From the NCBI GenBank assembly GCA_003439945.1, contig QVRM01004790.1, positions 172,001-236,000 of the forward strand: a DNA stretch of 64,000 nucleotides, in the 5' to 3' direction. Below the pieces are notes generated by a model. It ran no database searches and was not told the DNA's origin. It saw nothing but the letters and a program-made list of their open reading frames with translations. A program made the translations under genes and the position numbers. This DNA comes from Dermanyssus gallinae (lineage: Eukaryota > Arthropoda > Arachnida > Mesostigmata > Dermanyssidae). The number at the start of each line of letters is the position of its first letter. Positions within the stretch are counted from its first letter, which is position 1. Below are positions 12,341 through 23,259 of this stretch, piece by piece.

Positions 12341-12919
12341 CTGAGAAAGAACAGCCAATTAGCGTTTTCCTTACTCGAAAAAATGAAAGCAGTCCACCAC
12401 TTGCGCAACCTTCATGCAATCAAATTGCTGCTTTTGTTTAAGGTCACCATGCAATAACATTTAAGGCACGCATATATAAATATATATATATATTCGGAGC
12501 TTACCGGCGGTGACGAAGGTTTCTTGATGGAGTTATCCGGTATTTTTTGAGGAACTTCCTGGCGCAGAGCAGTATCAGACGCCTGTAAGAAATTTTATTC
12601 TCGTTACTATGGTTACAGTGGTTCAGTATGGTCATATATATAGTTATACATAACAATACTAAACCTATAAATATATATACAACTTGTTTATATTAGCAGC
12701 TTGGAGTGAACAATTGTATTGCGTGAACGTGTGGGGGGTTCTCTAACCCAGGATTAGCCCAGTTCAACAATGTGCCCCGAACAGATGCTGCGTTTTCTCG
12801 TTGAATGTCGAGCGACTGCCTCTGACGCAAGAATCCCAATGCTCTTGAGCCTCCCATCGAATCCCGTTGAATCAGCTTGAGTGTGAGAGTGCTTGTTCCT
12901 CCTATTAAAAAAGCCACCT

Positions 12920-12963
<44 letters not shown>

Positions 12964-13099
12964 TTTTTTTAACTTAATGGGCAGTGGATGGTAATGGCTC
13001 TTTTTATTGAGACATCTGTGCTCCTCGTTTTTTTTGCGATCATGGTTGACTTTTAGTCCACTTCGGCATTCACCTTATTTAAATTGGAAACCATGAAAA

Positions 13100-14060
13100 C
13101 CAATTTAGGAGTGGCCGGTCTGGGTCTCGAACCCAGTCCTCCCAAACTTATCTCCCGACTCTCATCTCATCTCAGCAGGCGTCCCGCACGGCTCCGTCCC
13201 GGTGCTGTTGAACCTGGCCTATGGCATGCCGGTGGCGTCGTGACCATAATATTTGCCGATGATCTTGCGAACCGAGGCATTGTATTTTATAGGCCGTAAG
13301 CCTACCCGGTCCTGCTGGAGGTTGCCGGCCAATATAGCAGAAAACTGCCAGGTACCTCGATACGGGGCTCTCGAGAGGGGTGGGGGCACATAGAGCACAT
13401 TACCAGAAAAGTCACCCAGGTGTCTCAAAACTCTTCTCGTATCTTCCTACGAGAGGGAGGCGCGGCGAATCTCGGCGCCGCCTTCTAGCATAGGTCCCGG
13501 AATCTACGGCACTATATGCAGTGTCGGTGTGGGAGGACACGGTCCTGCGTACAAGTCGCAATCACACGGTGCGGGCAACCCAGTGAACCATAGCTAGGCG
13601 CGTCTGTAGGGGACGTTCTATTGGTGCTCGCACAACAGCTGCCATGGGATCTCCTGGCGGCTAAGCGCAGCGAACGGATGCCTTGACGGGCGCGTTGCTT
13701 GGACTCAGGCTAGAGAGAAGGCTCCATGTGACTGAGACAACCCACCCATTCAGAGACAGCCGTGGTCGGTGGTTGACCCGGTCATTGATGCCTGATCACA
13801 ACATCTGGTGCAAAGGCCATGCCCAGGGCCTTCTAACCTGCTATGTGACACGAATCCAGACTGGGCATGGCCAGTTTCAGGTGTGTGCGGATTAGGCAAA
13901 TCGCCAACAGGTAACTGTGTTCTCTGCATTTCTGGAGAGACGGATAAAGTGGATCACGGATAAAGTGGCCAACTGTTTGGCCCTGAGCCACCTCCGCACC
14001 GGCACGAACTACGCGGGCACTGATGAGACAAAATACTCTATTTTCACCAGCATGATGTCC
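13100..14060 (+). pseudogene. R1-clade LINE relic (RT and C-terminal zinc knuckle)
   Basis: Degraded non-LTR retrotransposon antisense to the host gene, in the intron between exons 26 and 27. The RT motif AGVPHGSVPVLLNLAYGMPV (about 13,170-13,230) is followed in another frame by TIIFADDLA (about 13,240-13,270), the catalytic FADD. Farther on, LLTCYVTRIQTGHGQF (about 13,830-13,880) and a Cys-x2-Cys..His block after NCVLCISGETDKVDH (about 13,910-13,960) match the C-terminal region of R1-type elements. Several frameshifts and stops mean it is dead. Confidence 0.65.
13105..13145 (-). repeat. tRNA B-box-like sequence, possible SINE fragment
   Basis: Read on the - strand, this gives GGACTGGGTTCGAGACCCAG, containing a perfect pol III B-box core GGTTCGAGACC. 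No cloverleaf could be completed around it, so a tRNA-derived SINE fragment is likelier than a tRNA gene. Confidence 0.35.
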
Positions 14061-14484
14061 ATCCAGCCTGACTGTAATGAGCGACTTAAAAACCTAAATG
14101 CCCAGATGCAGTATAGATACACCTGGAGAGGTTCCGACGAGCACGGCTGACTCGTGCGATCTCCCCTCGTTCAGTGCACGGAGGCCCAGGACACGGACGA
14201 GTACGAAGTACTCCCTCTTTCTGGCCTCCAACAACAAAACGCAAAGAAGAACTTCTCAGCGAGTAAGTAAAACGAAAAGAAAGCTGTCGCGGCAGAAATT
14301 TTTGTAACACATTCTCATACGAAAAAGGCAGTAATAGATACGTCATAAAATAGTCGTACTAGCGGGAGAAGAAGGCAGATGCAAGCGCGACGTTACTCAG
14401 TACTGGCGTAGCATGTGTTAGTAGTGTAGTAGATATGCTCCATAGGTGTAGCATCGTTTTTAGTGGGTTGGATCGAGTATTATA

Positions 14485-14515
14485 TTCTTCCCCGGGGTTC
14501 AATCCCACACTACCC
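14485..14515 (+). repeat. tRNA B-box-like sequence, possible SINE fragment
   Basis: CCCGGGGTTCAATCCCACAC contains a B-box-like GGTTCAATCCC followed by CACTACC, a tail also found in the SINE copies at 46.6 and 47.9 kb. No tRNA acceptor stem was found. Confidence 0.3.
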
Positions 14516-14584
14516 TTCATTAACATCGGAGGGTGTGCGTAAAGCATTTTCCACCTCTACAAAAAAAGTGTAGCATCAACTTAC

Positions 14585-14935
14585 CCGAATGCGGTTGAGT
14601 AGGGCGTACCACTCTGAGTACTGCTCCTCGTCTCCTTCATCATGGTTGTCTTTGTTACCGCTGACCTCCTGACGACCGAGATCTCCGCTACCACCTCTCG
14701 ATGTCGTCCCCAGCCGCAGAAGGCTACGACTGCGCACCGGGCGTCGACCAACACGGCTGTCGTTGTTGTTGTTGTTGTTGTTGCTGATGTTGTTGTTATT
14801 GGTGCTGCTGCTGTTGTTATTGTTGTTGTTGCTGCTGCTGCTGCCTCTGATGCTGGGAATTCGAAGGCTGCTCGAGGATGGCGTTGATTGCCATCTTGCC
14901 CGATGCCCGCAAGATGGCGTGGCTGGGGTAGGCGG
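14585..14935 (-). CDS. 28-exon TP-rich gene, exon 26 (poly-Asn exon)
   Basis: A 117-codon exon, phase 0 at both ends, donor CGG/GTAAGT. It starts PPTPATPSCG, then has a long Asn/Ser tract of about 40 residues encoded by AAC/AAT/AGC trinucleotides, then RRPVRSRSLLRLG and an acidic stretch ending EEQYSEWYALLNRIR. The last block duplicates the end of exon 27. The trinucleotide tract is expected to be length-variable between individuals. The acceptor chosen (CGTCAG at 14,936-14,941) keeps phase 0; an alternative 11 bp downstream would need phase 1. Confidence 0.75.
14760..14850. repeat. (TTG/TTGCTG)n trinucleotide tract inside exon 26
   Basis: Runs of TTG, CTG and TTA on + read as Asn/Ser codons on -. 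It is a coding microsatellite. Confidence 0.9.
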
Positions 14936-15079
14936 CTGACGTTTCCTCGTAGACAAATTCATGTCACGCTAAACACATGGGCATACAGTGTTCACGTGTC
15001 GATGATCGTATTTTGCATCAGACTAGCTGTGGGACACTTGTTACTTCGTGCACAATATATATATATATATATATATCGG

Positions 15080-16530
15080 ATGAGTGAACGTTCGGCTTTT
15101 CACATACAACAAAAACATTGTCTTGCCCAAACATGAGGGCGTATCTAATTAGACGGCTCGTCTAATATAAATATTAAAAACTTTTTTTGCTCGTTCGACA
15201 GCCTGTTGTCAATTAACTTCTCAATCTCTACTTTAGGCAACTTTCGAAGCTTCTTTTAGTTCTTGCAGTCAAGTAAGCATTCATATAACTGAGTATTTCC
15301 TTCAAAGCTGTTTTTTGTCGACTAAACAATTTGACTGACCGGACTAAATCACAGGCTGAATGTGCAAAGTTTTCGAAGTATGGCAGATGCACATAGAGTT
15401 TGCACACATACTCTAACAGTTCAAGTTTTCCTCCCAGTATAGAGTAGTAACTGTTGGATTTTGCTGTACCACTAAGCGTAAAAGCGCATCCTTTTGTCCC
15501 TGAGATTCCTAGGTACTTCTTAATTCCGATCTAATTATTGCTTTTACCAAAACTTAATGATTGTAAAATGCAGTAGCGTAAATAGACCTTCTTTGAATTG
15601 AGGAATTTTGTGTTTCCTTGTTCACTATGCAAGCTAACTAATATATACTACGGAGCTTTTCGAACTGCTACACCGGTAAACCATAATAGCAAGAATATTT
15701 CAAATTTGATTTGTCTCGCCAATTACTTCTCAACGTGCGACAGCTATATTGTGACTTCTTACTAGCCCTAAAGTTCCTACATTATATCGCACTAAAGTAC
15801 AGGTCAAGCATTTCACTCGTCAAAAGCTTTCCAATAGACGACTTATGATTCATTGTGGCGGAGACTGTGTGGCACCTTGGTGGATACAACGCTATAAATA
15901 CTCTTAATTAATGATCTGCTGAGTAAAATAGTTGCAACCTATTCATCACGATTTCATGATCGCTGTCGCGACTAGGCAATAGTGGATCATTTTAACTTGA
16001 TAGTGCAACGATTCTCAGCCAAATTTTTAAACTAAGACTAATTCCACTTACGGAAGTTACCTCTTCTAGAGCAAGTGTGTCATGGTTAAAAACTGTCGTT
16101 CACTTTATACCTCTGATACCCAGTGATATGTTTCACATGCGAAAATGAGGCTTCGTATAGGATCGGTGGGACAGCAGGCATAATGTGATGGCTAACTAAC
16201 AAGAATAAGCAGTTTTTTAAACTGCTTGAATGGAGTTGCCTAACATGAAGATCATGCTCGAATCTGGATGCAAGCAAGTCAGTTTGTCCCACAGATTACA
16301 CTTATTATTATTATTATTCAGAGGAAGAAACCGTCAAACAAAGTAGAGAGGCCCAAATAGATCCCTGCCTACGACGATCAGAGAGAGGCCAACCAGCATG
16401 TATTGCTATTAAAAAATTATACTATAGTACCGATTAAGTCCGCAAAGAATCGTGTCACGGCAAAGGCAAGACGATTGGGTTTCCTGAAGTTTCGATGTAA
16501 TAGCCTCTGGTAACTAGCATTTGTTAAGGT
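15080..16530. other. intron 25, nothing recognised
   Basis: AT-rich sequence between exons 25 and 26 with no recognisable element apart from an (AT)n at 15,054-15,076. No open frame has coding character. Confidence 0.5.
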
Positions 16531-16540
16531 GCTAACTAAC

Positions 16541-16684
16541 CTTGGGACTAATAAGTTCTTCCGGGGATATCCGAATTGCTGGGGCGCTTCCCACCGGCCT
16601 TAGTCCACTCGTTGACTTGCAAGACATCGAAGGCGACAGCGTCTTGCTTGTAATGCCAGTCGTCACCATCAGCGACGGTTTGAC
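16541..16684 (-). CDS. 28-exon TP-rich gene, exon 25
   Basis: Forty-eight codons, phase 0 on both sides, acceptor AAG, donor AAG/GTTAGT. It encodes VKPSLMVTTGITSKTLSPSM and later RISPEELISPK. It is low-complexity Ser/Thr/Pro sequence with several SP sites, like the other exons of this gene. Confidence 0.7.
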
Positions 16685-17277
16685 CTTATTGTTCTTATAG
16701 AGCAAAATGTCCTTTTATTAAACAGCGCAATGGATTTACTTTTCCAACGAATTTGCTCTTCGGAAATTTTCAGTCCATCAGATATGCTGCACTATGATAA
16801 AGGTGCGCCTAAAGGAAATCTTCAGTTCATAAAAAATCCGTATGGTTACCTCTGATAAATTATTCAGTCAGTTATTCAAAATGTATTACATAAAACTACA
16901 GTAATTGTATCTAACCAACAGAGGTCGCAATGTCATATAGCAAACGCGGTTTCATAGGTGCACACGTGCCGTGCTTCCTGAAATGCCTTAAAATAGATCT
17001 GAACGCGATTATAATCAACTAACAACTTTGTTGATAAGAAATTTGTTTCCGTCTATTATAACTTATTATTGCAATGATTCTCAGCTAAGTCCTAAACCTA
17101 AGACTAGCTTGAGCTACGGAAGTCCTTTACACCACGACAGTCGGATGTTCTACATAGGAAATAAGACGCCGTACATGATCTATTGGACAGTAGGCATAAT
17201 ATAGCTTCTACCTTAGCGCTTCAATCGTGCTGCTGAACATGCCTATCGTGCTATGAAATAGCCCTGGGAATACGTAC

Positions 17278-17424
17278 ATAATTCGTCTTTAGCTGTTGCT
17301 GCTGTTTTTTTAGAATTTCGTCGGAATCCCTCGATGAAGGGAGATTTCCGTTAGCATCCGAAACCGTTTTAAAGATGCTGGATGTCGCCCTTCGAATCGT
17401 GCCAGTTCGTGAGGTAGGTGTCGT
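17278..17424 (-). CDS. 28-exon TP-rich gene, exon 24
   Basis: Forty-nine codons, phase 0 on both sides, acceptor TTTATAG, donor TAT/GTACGT. It begins TTPTSRTGTIRRATSSIF and ends DSDEILKKQQQQLKTNY. It opens with the TP dipeptide seen at the start of many exons of this gene. Confidence 0.72.
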
Positions 17425-17689
17425 CTATAAAGCAAAACGCCATTACTTTGTTAGATCAACAACTAACCATTGGAAACGGAATCTTTCAAATTCAAATATT
17501 TCAAATATATCTTAAAATGTAGCTAATCCAACTGACTTTATTCAAATAGGGTTCCCCATCGTTATACACAAGTCTCCCCAATTTCTAGACCAGACCATCG
17601 ATTCCTATCGTGAACCGTTTTCTGCATCTAGAGCAATTTTCCAAGTGTGTTTTTTCTACTTTTTGTGAAATTAGTTCTCCCTGTAGATA

Positions 17690-17830
17690 TTTCTTTCCTG
17701 TGCAGACACCTCCCCCCGGTGGTAATCCGGCGGTGCGACGTCCGGTGAACTTGCCATTTTGTGGAGGTTGGGTAAACTCACATGCGACCTCGCGTTGTTT
17801 TGGTGGAAGATAACGCCGTCGTTCGTCAAG
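17690..17830 (-). pseudogene. mariner transposase fragment
   Basis: On the - strand IFHQNNARSHV and, shortly after, SPDVAPPDYH are degenerate forms of the two mariner signature blocks (FHQDNARPHV and SPDLAPSDYH). The spacing between them is shortened, so this is a deleted fragment. It lies just outside the left TIR of the next element and is a separate insertion or remnant. Confidence 0.6.
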
Positions 17831-17865
17831 TTCAAAATCACGTGCGATATATATATATATATATA

Positions 17866-18846
17866 TTAGGGCTACAAAAAAGTCTTTTCGGTTTTGACGC
17901 TATAAAGAAAACACATATATAGGAGACACGGGAGGTCTTATTTATTGATTTATATATTCTCCGCCGGAAGATACAACCTCTGCCCAACGATTTACAAGGT
18001 TTACGATTCCTAAATAATCTTGCAAATTTCCAAAAAAATCCAAAATACTCTTCCAGTCCAGAACGCACGTGTTCGATAGAAGTGAATTTTTTACCACTTA
18101 ACATTTTTTGCATCGATCTGAATAGGTGGTAATCAGATGGTGCTAAGTCGGGGGAAGAGGCAACGCGATTTCCAGTGATCGGAACTATGAAAGACTGGAT
18201 GGACCCGCGTCTTCGCGTCAGGGGTCGGGCAAGACTCCCACTCGGACACGAGTGATAGATGAGGAGTGAGCCATCGGCACCGTGGATTTAAACAATCACA
18301 TGTATATATGAAAGAATAAAGTCGGGGGAATATGGTGGAAGTTCCAAAAGTTCTCATTTTAGCTAGGAAAATTTCGAAAGGGTCTCCCTACGCACGTGGG
18401 GCCTTGCGTTGTCTTGGTGGAACAGGACACCCTCCCTTGAAGTTAGTGCAGGGTACGACTGCTTTAATTTTTCGTGAACCTTTTCGAGTTATTAACAGTA
18501 CACGGCCGTATTTATCGTCTGGTTACGCGGTAAAAGTTCATAGTGCACTATTCCGCCCACATTCCACCAAATACACAATAAAACCCTGTTTCTTTTTTGC
18601 ACTCAGTCCATTTTTAAACTCATGGAGTAAAATCGCCCGAATTTGGCATTTTTCTACCTCAATTTTGCAGCCCTTTTACGCACAAACGGCTCAACAGATT
18701 TCTAAATGGTTAAGACCAGCAGATTGCCCGCTCTTTTTCACCTGAAAACAACAAAAAGTGAGCTAATGATCTATGTCTAGGCGCCGGGGCGGGCGCTGTG
18801 AAAGCCGCGCAAGCGCCAATCCGAAAAGACTTTTTTGTAGACCCTA
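17866..18846 (-). mobile_element. mariner (DD34D) deletion derivative with intact TIRs
   Basis: Terminal inverted repeats: the left end reads TTAGGGCTACAAAAAAGTC, and the reverse complement of the right end reads AGGGTCTACAAAAAAGTC, continuing TTTTCGG in both. Both ends abut TA repeats, as expected for TA target duplication. Coding is on -: ILLHEFKNG near the N-terminus, then GIVHYELLPRNQTI, VLFHQDNARPHV and PYSPDLAPSDYHLF followed by MQKMLSGKKF. The middle of the transposase is missing and several stops interrupt it, so it is non-autonomous. A 162-bp insertion splits the third catalytic Asp block. It lies in intron 23 of the host gene. Confidence 0.85.
18157..18318 (+). mobile_element. short retroposon nested in mariner, 12-bp target duplication
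   Basis: A 162-bp insertion flanked by identical 12-bp repeats AAGTCGGGGGAA (18,145-18,156 and 18,319-18,330). Removing insert and one repeat restores the mariner SPDLAP codons. Its right end ATGAAAGAATAAA looks like a retroposon 3' tail. The first part is open for ~30 codons (FPVIGTMKDWMDPRLRVRG), so it may be the 5'-truncated end of a LINE rather than a SINE. Confidence 0.8.
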
Positions 18847-19590
18847 TATATATAATCGCATAACTTTAACAATACCTGGACGGTGTTTGGCCGCGAGCTT
18901 TGCTGTTGTTGTTGAACAGAATTATCTGAAGAGGCATCTTTGTGTTTTGCCACCGTTGCGGTCGAAATACCTGGTATTCTCCAAGGCCTCCTGGTATTGC
19001 GGGTTGGCGTCGTCTGAAAGGCGCACGTCGTGTCCTTAGCACGTTTGTTCCGGACCGAAATCGTCAAAAATAGGCGTGGCGTATAATTAAAATCACCAGT
19101 AATTCAATTTCCCACCTATAAAAATGACCAGTAAGTAAATTTACTAACAAGACAAAGACGCTCAAGAAAAGGGCTTGAATCAAGGGCTCATGAGAGAGCT
19201 CGGCTTCAGCCGAAACGAATGTTCTGCCTGCCCAGTTGTGGACGGAGGGTGGAACTACAAGGGGGTAGTTCATCATACACAATGAAACACGTGTAAAATG
19301 GAATTTCGATTTAGAAATTAACTTCACGCCTATGACCAGGAAATGTAGTATGAGTATTAAGTGTCGCTTTGATAGTTATCTATTAAAATAAGCTAAGCAG
19401 AGACCGAGCGATAAGTACAGCATATTGTTGATCCCATCTACGATACAGTTAGGCTACGGAACAGTTAATTGAAATGCTTCATAAATCGACATTTTCAAAT
19501 AGTTAATACACACACGGTTCATGTATAATTGTGTAAACCAATTCGTGTTGCGGCGTGAGCAACATTCGTACAGAGAAGGTCTTTACCGAC

Positions 19591-19746
19591 CTGGGGGCAA
19601 TTGTGCATTTGCAGCGCCTTTGGTGAGACGATCGAGGGCGAAATCCTTGAGGTAAGATTTCGAATGGCTTCGGAGGCCATCTGAAATGGACTGACGATCC
19701 CTCTGCGGGATCTGCCGGCTTCTGGGGTACAAGCGGTGACACCCTG
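19591..19746 (-). CDS. 28-exon TP-rich gene, exon 23 (duplicated module)
   Basis: Fifty-two codons, phase 0 on both sides, acceptor TTCTTGCAG, donor CAG/GTCGGT. It contains SPFQMASEAIRNLTSRISPS. The core S-P-F-x-x-x-S-E-A-x-R-N-L-T-x-R is shared with exon 22 just upstream and with a dead copy beyond it. Confidence 0.75.
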
Positions 19747-19823
19747 CTGCAAGAATTAATATAACCCAATTCAAATATTGCCTTAGTGCTACACCCTAGA
19801 CAAGTTGTAGTCGTTATTTATAA

Positions 19824-19828
<5 letters not shown>

Positions 19829-19888
<60 letters not shown>
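19829..19888. repeat. (AT)n microsatellite
   Basis: About 60 bp of AT in the short intron between the duplicated exons 22 and 23. Confidence 0.98.
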
Positions 19889-19892
<4 letters not shown>

Positions 19893-19918
19893 GTATAGAA
19901 TGTATGCGGTTTACTGAC

Positions 19919-20059
19919 CTTGGGACATTGTTTATGCTGAGTTTGCGGAATCTTGCTGGCAGAGTTCCTTGTGGTGAGATTTCGACATGCTTCAGAAGGA
20001 AGCTCAAAGGGACTGCTGTTAATCTTACAGGGCCCACATGCCCTTGGTGTGGATGTCAT
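19919..20059 (-). CDS. 28-exon TP-rich gene, exon 22 (duplicated module)
   Basis: Forty-seven codons, phase 0 on both sides, acceptor CATTCACAG, donor AAG/GTCAGT. It reads MTSTPRACGPCKINSSPFEL and then PSEACRNLTTRNSASKIP. It is the paralogue of exon 23. The DNA is clearly similar to the dead copy at 20,391-20,528 (for example AATCTCACCACAAGGAACTC against AACCTCACCACAAGGAACTC). Confidence 0.75.
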
Positions 20060-20390
20060 CTGTGAATGGAATTAAGAAACTCTTTGCGTTAGTCGCAAGT
20101 AATTTATTGTATTAACAGGTCATAGTGCCTTCCTATGATATATATGTCCTACCTAAACTAAACTCACAACTACTCATTGCACCAGAGTTTCAGTCGACAC
20201 AGATAAGTGATTCCCGGGGAACTGAGGATACCGCCACTTTAACGTTGATGCACACCGTCTTTCGACCCTATGATTAACACGTGGAATTTCTTATTACTGT
20301 TGACAGATGACATCCTCGCCCAGGGCATGTAGCCCCTGTACACCGCCCGTTAACCGCTGATACTAGAACACACAGGTTTCGACCGATCTG

Positions 20391-20528
20391 GGAGACATTG
20401 TTTATGCTAAACTTGCGGAGACGTTTTGGCAGAGTTCCTTGTGGTGAGGTTTCAATATGCTTCAGAAGGTAGCTCAACGGGTCTGTTGTTGACCTTACAC
20501 CTATATGCCCTTAACGTAGATATATCAT
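20391..20528 (-). pseudogene. dead third copy of the exon 22/23 module
   Basis: The acceptor TTTACAG/ATGATAT is conserved. In the frame of exon 22 the copy reads VELPSEAY-stop-NLTTRNSA with at least two further defects (a TAA near the start and a TAG later), and the donor is lost (AAG/GTCAGT has become ATCGGTCG). The exon duplicated and then decayed. Confidence 0.75.
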
Positions 20529-20599
20529 CTGTAAATAGCATTAAGAAACTCTACGCGTTCGTCGCAGTACGAAAGACAGTCTGTACCAACGTTATAGCG

Positions 20600-22100
20600 G
20601 CGGTGTCCTCAGTCGGAAGCGCTTATTTGAGTCGACTGCCAATCTGGTGCCATGGGAAGTCTTAAGTTCAGTTCAGACGGCACATACTAGAAAGACACTA
20701 TGACTTGTTCCTTACGCGTCCAAGCATGCAATGTATAAACAAAAAAAATCGACGTGGTCTGATTTTACAGGTTGCTTTCTCGAAGCGGGATAATAATAAT
20801 CATAATAATGTCGATTCCTATTTGATCTTTAGAGCCTCGGTACTTCGTCCCTGGAAAGTACTGCATAGGCTGGTCCCGAAAGTGTCTGCATTTGTACTTG
20901 CCGCCGTCATCCTTAAAGTGTGTCCTATTATGGGAACTTAGGTAAACATGTGAATCTATCACCATTCCCCTAAAGCACCATAACATCGCAAAATAAGATA
21001 CGCTCAACAATTAAGCTCGGCCTCCTTGTTAGTTCCAATTTCATATAACGTTGATACTTTTTAAACGGTATCGCACTTAGGACGAGAGTACGACTAGTTT
21101 ATTTAGTGTTTCATGTGTTAATGGTTAAATATTAGCTGCTATTGCTACGGCATTTCTGGCAGTCTTTCTCCTGGCGATGTAAGCGACCCCCCTATAGCCA
21201 CCTCATTAGTACGTTGAACTTCCATGGAGACACGCTGCACCAGGTACATCCCGGCTCGCTCTGGGCGCTCTGCAAAGCATGGTGTACGACATCGTTGATG
21301 GCGAAATATCTTGTATGTATGACGATCGGCACTGTACCGCCAGGATAGCGCCGGAGCACGCTTGAAATTCCAATAGGAGTCACTAGCTTGAGAATAGCCG
21401 CCATTGCCTTTTTTTTATTATGACCTTATCGATCAGTCGGCGCAGGTAAGCCCAACGACAATTGGCGGAATACCCCAGTCCTTCTTTCGCAGGGCGATAA
21501 TTGCTGCCCCGTAAAAAGAGGACAGCGTGAATTCTGAGAGTCGCTTGTTGATTGCTAGAATAGCAAAGTTACGTAACGCTTGCAACAGAGGGTTGCTATC
21601 ACCCTGGGACGTTGAGACTTATAGTGTTGTCAGCTACTCCCAGCATGGCATTTGAGCATTTGGTATGACCAGAGGTGAGAGGCACTGAAAATATCCATTA
21701 CTCCAATCTCCCGTCGGACCCGTTGTACTTTAAGTTCCCATCCCGAGATGAAGTTTTCAAAACGTACTGCATGCGGCTTCAACCTCAATCGAATTATTTC
21801 AACAACCGATGCGCAGCCTGACATTACAAAGCGGCTTCATATCAATGTCGGACGTTTTTTTCCGAATTGATGTGGACTTATATATATATATATATATTTA
21901 TAGAACGGACAATACCCGTTCTAGAGTTTCTCCTCCGGCTGTTCACTGTCCACTGGCATTTCACGGTGTTTAGACACCGATTTAAAGGTAATACGTGTTA
22001 TTAAGAACTAGCTTAACCAGTTCGCGCTGCCGCAGCCAAAAAACAGCACTTTTTGGCTAATAGTTTGACTCTCAGTAGTATAATAAGAGGGCTTTCTGTT
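20600..22100. other. intron, degraded repeat sequence
   Basis: No exon recognised. The - strand at 21,192-21,404 and 21,630-21,824 has short open frames that might be LINE relics, but no diagnostic motif is present. Confidence 0.4.
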
Positions 22101-22730
22101 GTCGGTTATATCGATGCCATTCTGCTCGTCAACGTCCTTCCATGTGTACCGCTTACCTTATCTCGTTAATTTTGAGTGTGTACAATTGTCAAATTTTCAA
22201 TTCTTGACGAATATTTGGGCGACTCATGAGGCGCGTGATCGCCAGCTTGCGAGACGCCGAAAGGCAAGTCTAGGTGCTGGTTTGAGCAATTCACACAGTC
22301 GCGGTGAGTCTGCAGCTCGCTGAAGCAAAAAGCTTTGAAAGTTGAGGTCTCCTCCGCGACGGTGTGACGCACTGAATCCGTACTCGGTCTGCACAGCTGC
22401 TGCACACAGATACACATATACACTCACACGCACATAGCTTTACCAAGTGGTGCACAATAATTCTTTTAGCTGAGACGGTCTCCTGACTGGCCTCGCAAAG
22501 CAAGCGCGACTGTGCAACGGGTAGTCTTTGCGTTGGATCGACTCCGGGCTATTCTACAAGTTCAACGTAGCAAACCATAGAATGTTTTGTATGGGATGCA
22601 ACGCCGTGCGTAGATCGTAGGCACGCATATAAACCGCTGCCTACACCTGTTCTCTACCGCGGTTATGTCTAAAAATAGATACTTTGACAGCGGCTACGGC
22701 TGATTACTTGGTGTGCCCGGCGACATGTGC

Positions 22731-22877
22731 GCGCCACGTTTTCCCAACTAACCTAACCTAACCGCCACGTTTTCCCAACTACCCTAACCTAACCGCCACG
22801 TTTTCCCAACTAACCTAACCACCACGTTCTCCCAACTAACCTAACCTAAGCGCCACGTTTTCCCAACTAACCTAACC
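22731..22877. repeat. minisatellite with arthropod-telomere-like units
   Basis: Five units of 26-32 bp: CGCCACGTTTTCCCAACTA followed by ACCTAACCTAAC. The second half of each unit is one or two CCTAA pentamers, the complement of the arthropod telomere repeat TTAGG. Units differ by a few substitutions (ACC for CGCC, TTC for TTT) and by pentamer number. Confidence 0.9.
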
Positions 22878-22879
22878 CC

Positions 22880-23228
22880 CCAAAGCTAGCCAAGTTCAGG
22901 GCAAAGTAAGTGCACAGAAGAACAGCAGAAGGAAGAGTCAAAGTGCGCCAACGTCGATGAGGGTGGAGTTTACCGACCGCAACCTATGTGTGCACGTCAT
23001 TGTGCACGCCGGTGTGTCGCGATGGCGATGGTAATGACCGAATGAACATTCAACATTGCGAACGTGCTGTGCAGGGGCACGACGAGACACACCTCAATTT
23101 GGTGTGCCCCAGCTGCGTGGCCAACCGGTGGCGCCGTCTGTCACGCTAGGCTCTATAGCTACTAGGAAGACCAGAAGGTCAGAGGAAATTACTGTTTGTT
23201 TGGGTGTACTGTTCGAAACTGATCACAC

Positions 23229-23259
<31 letters not shown>

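Noticed and set aside
13105..14515. tRNA gene candidates based on GGTTCGA-type B boxes
   Set aside because: No acceptor or D stem could be paired around either B box, so they are listed only as SINE-like fragments.
22731..22877. CRISPR-like array of ~30-bp repeats
   Set aside because: Units are contiguous with no unique spacers, and the genome is eukaryotic; it is a minisatellite.
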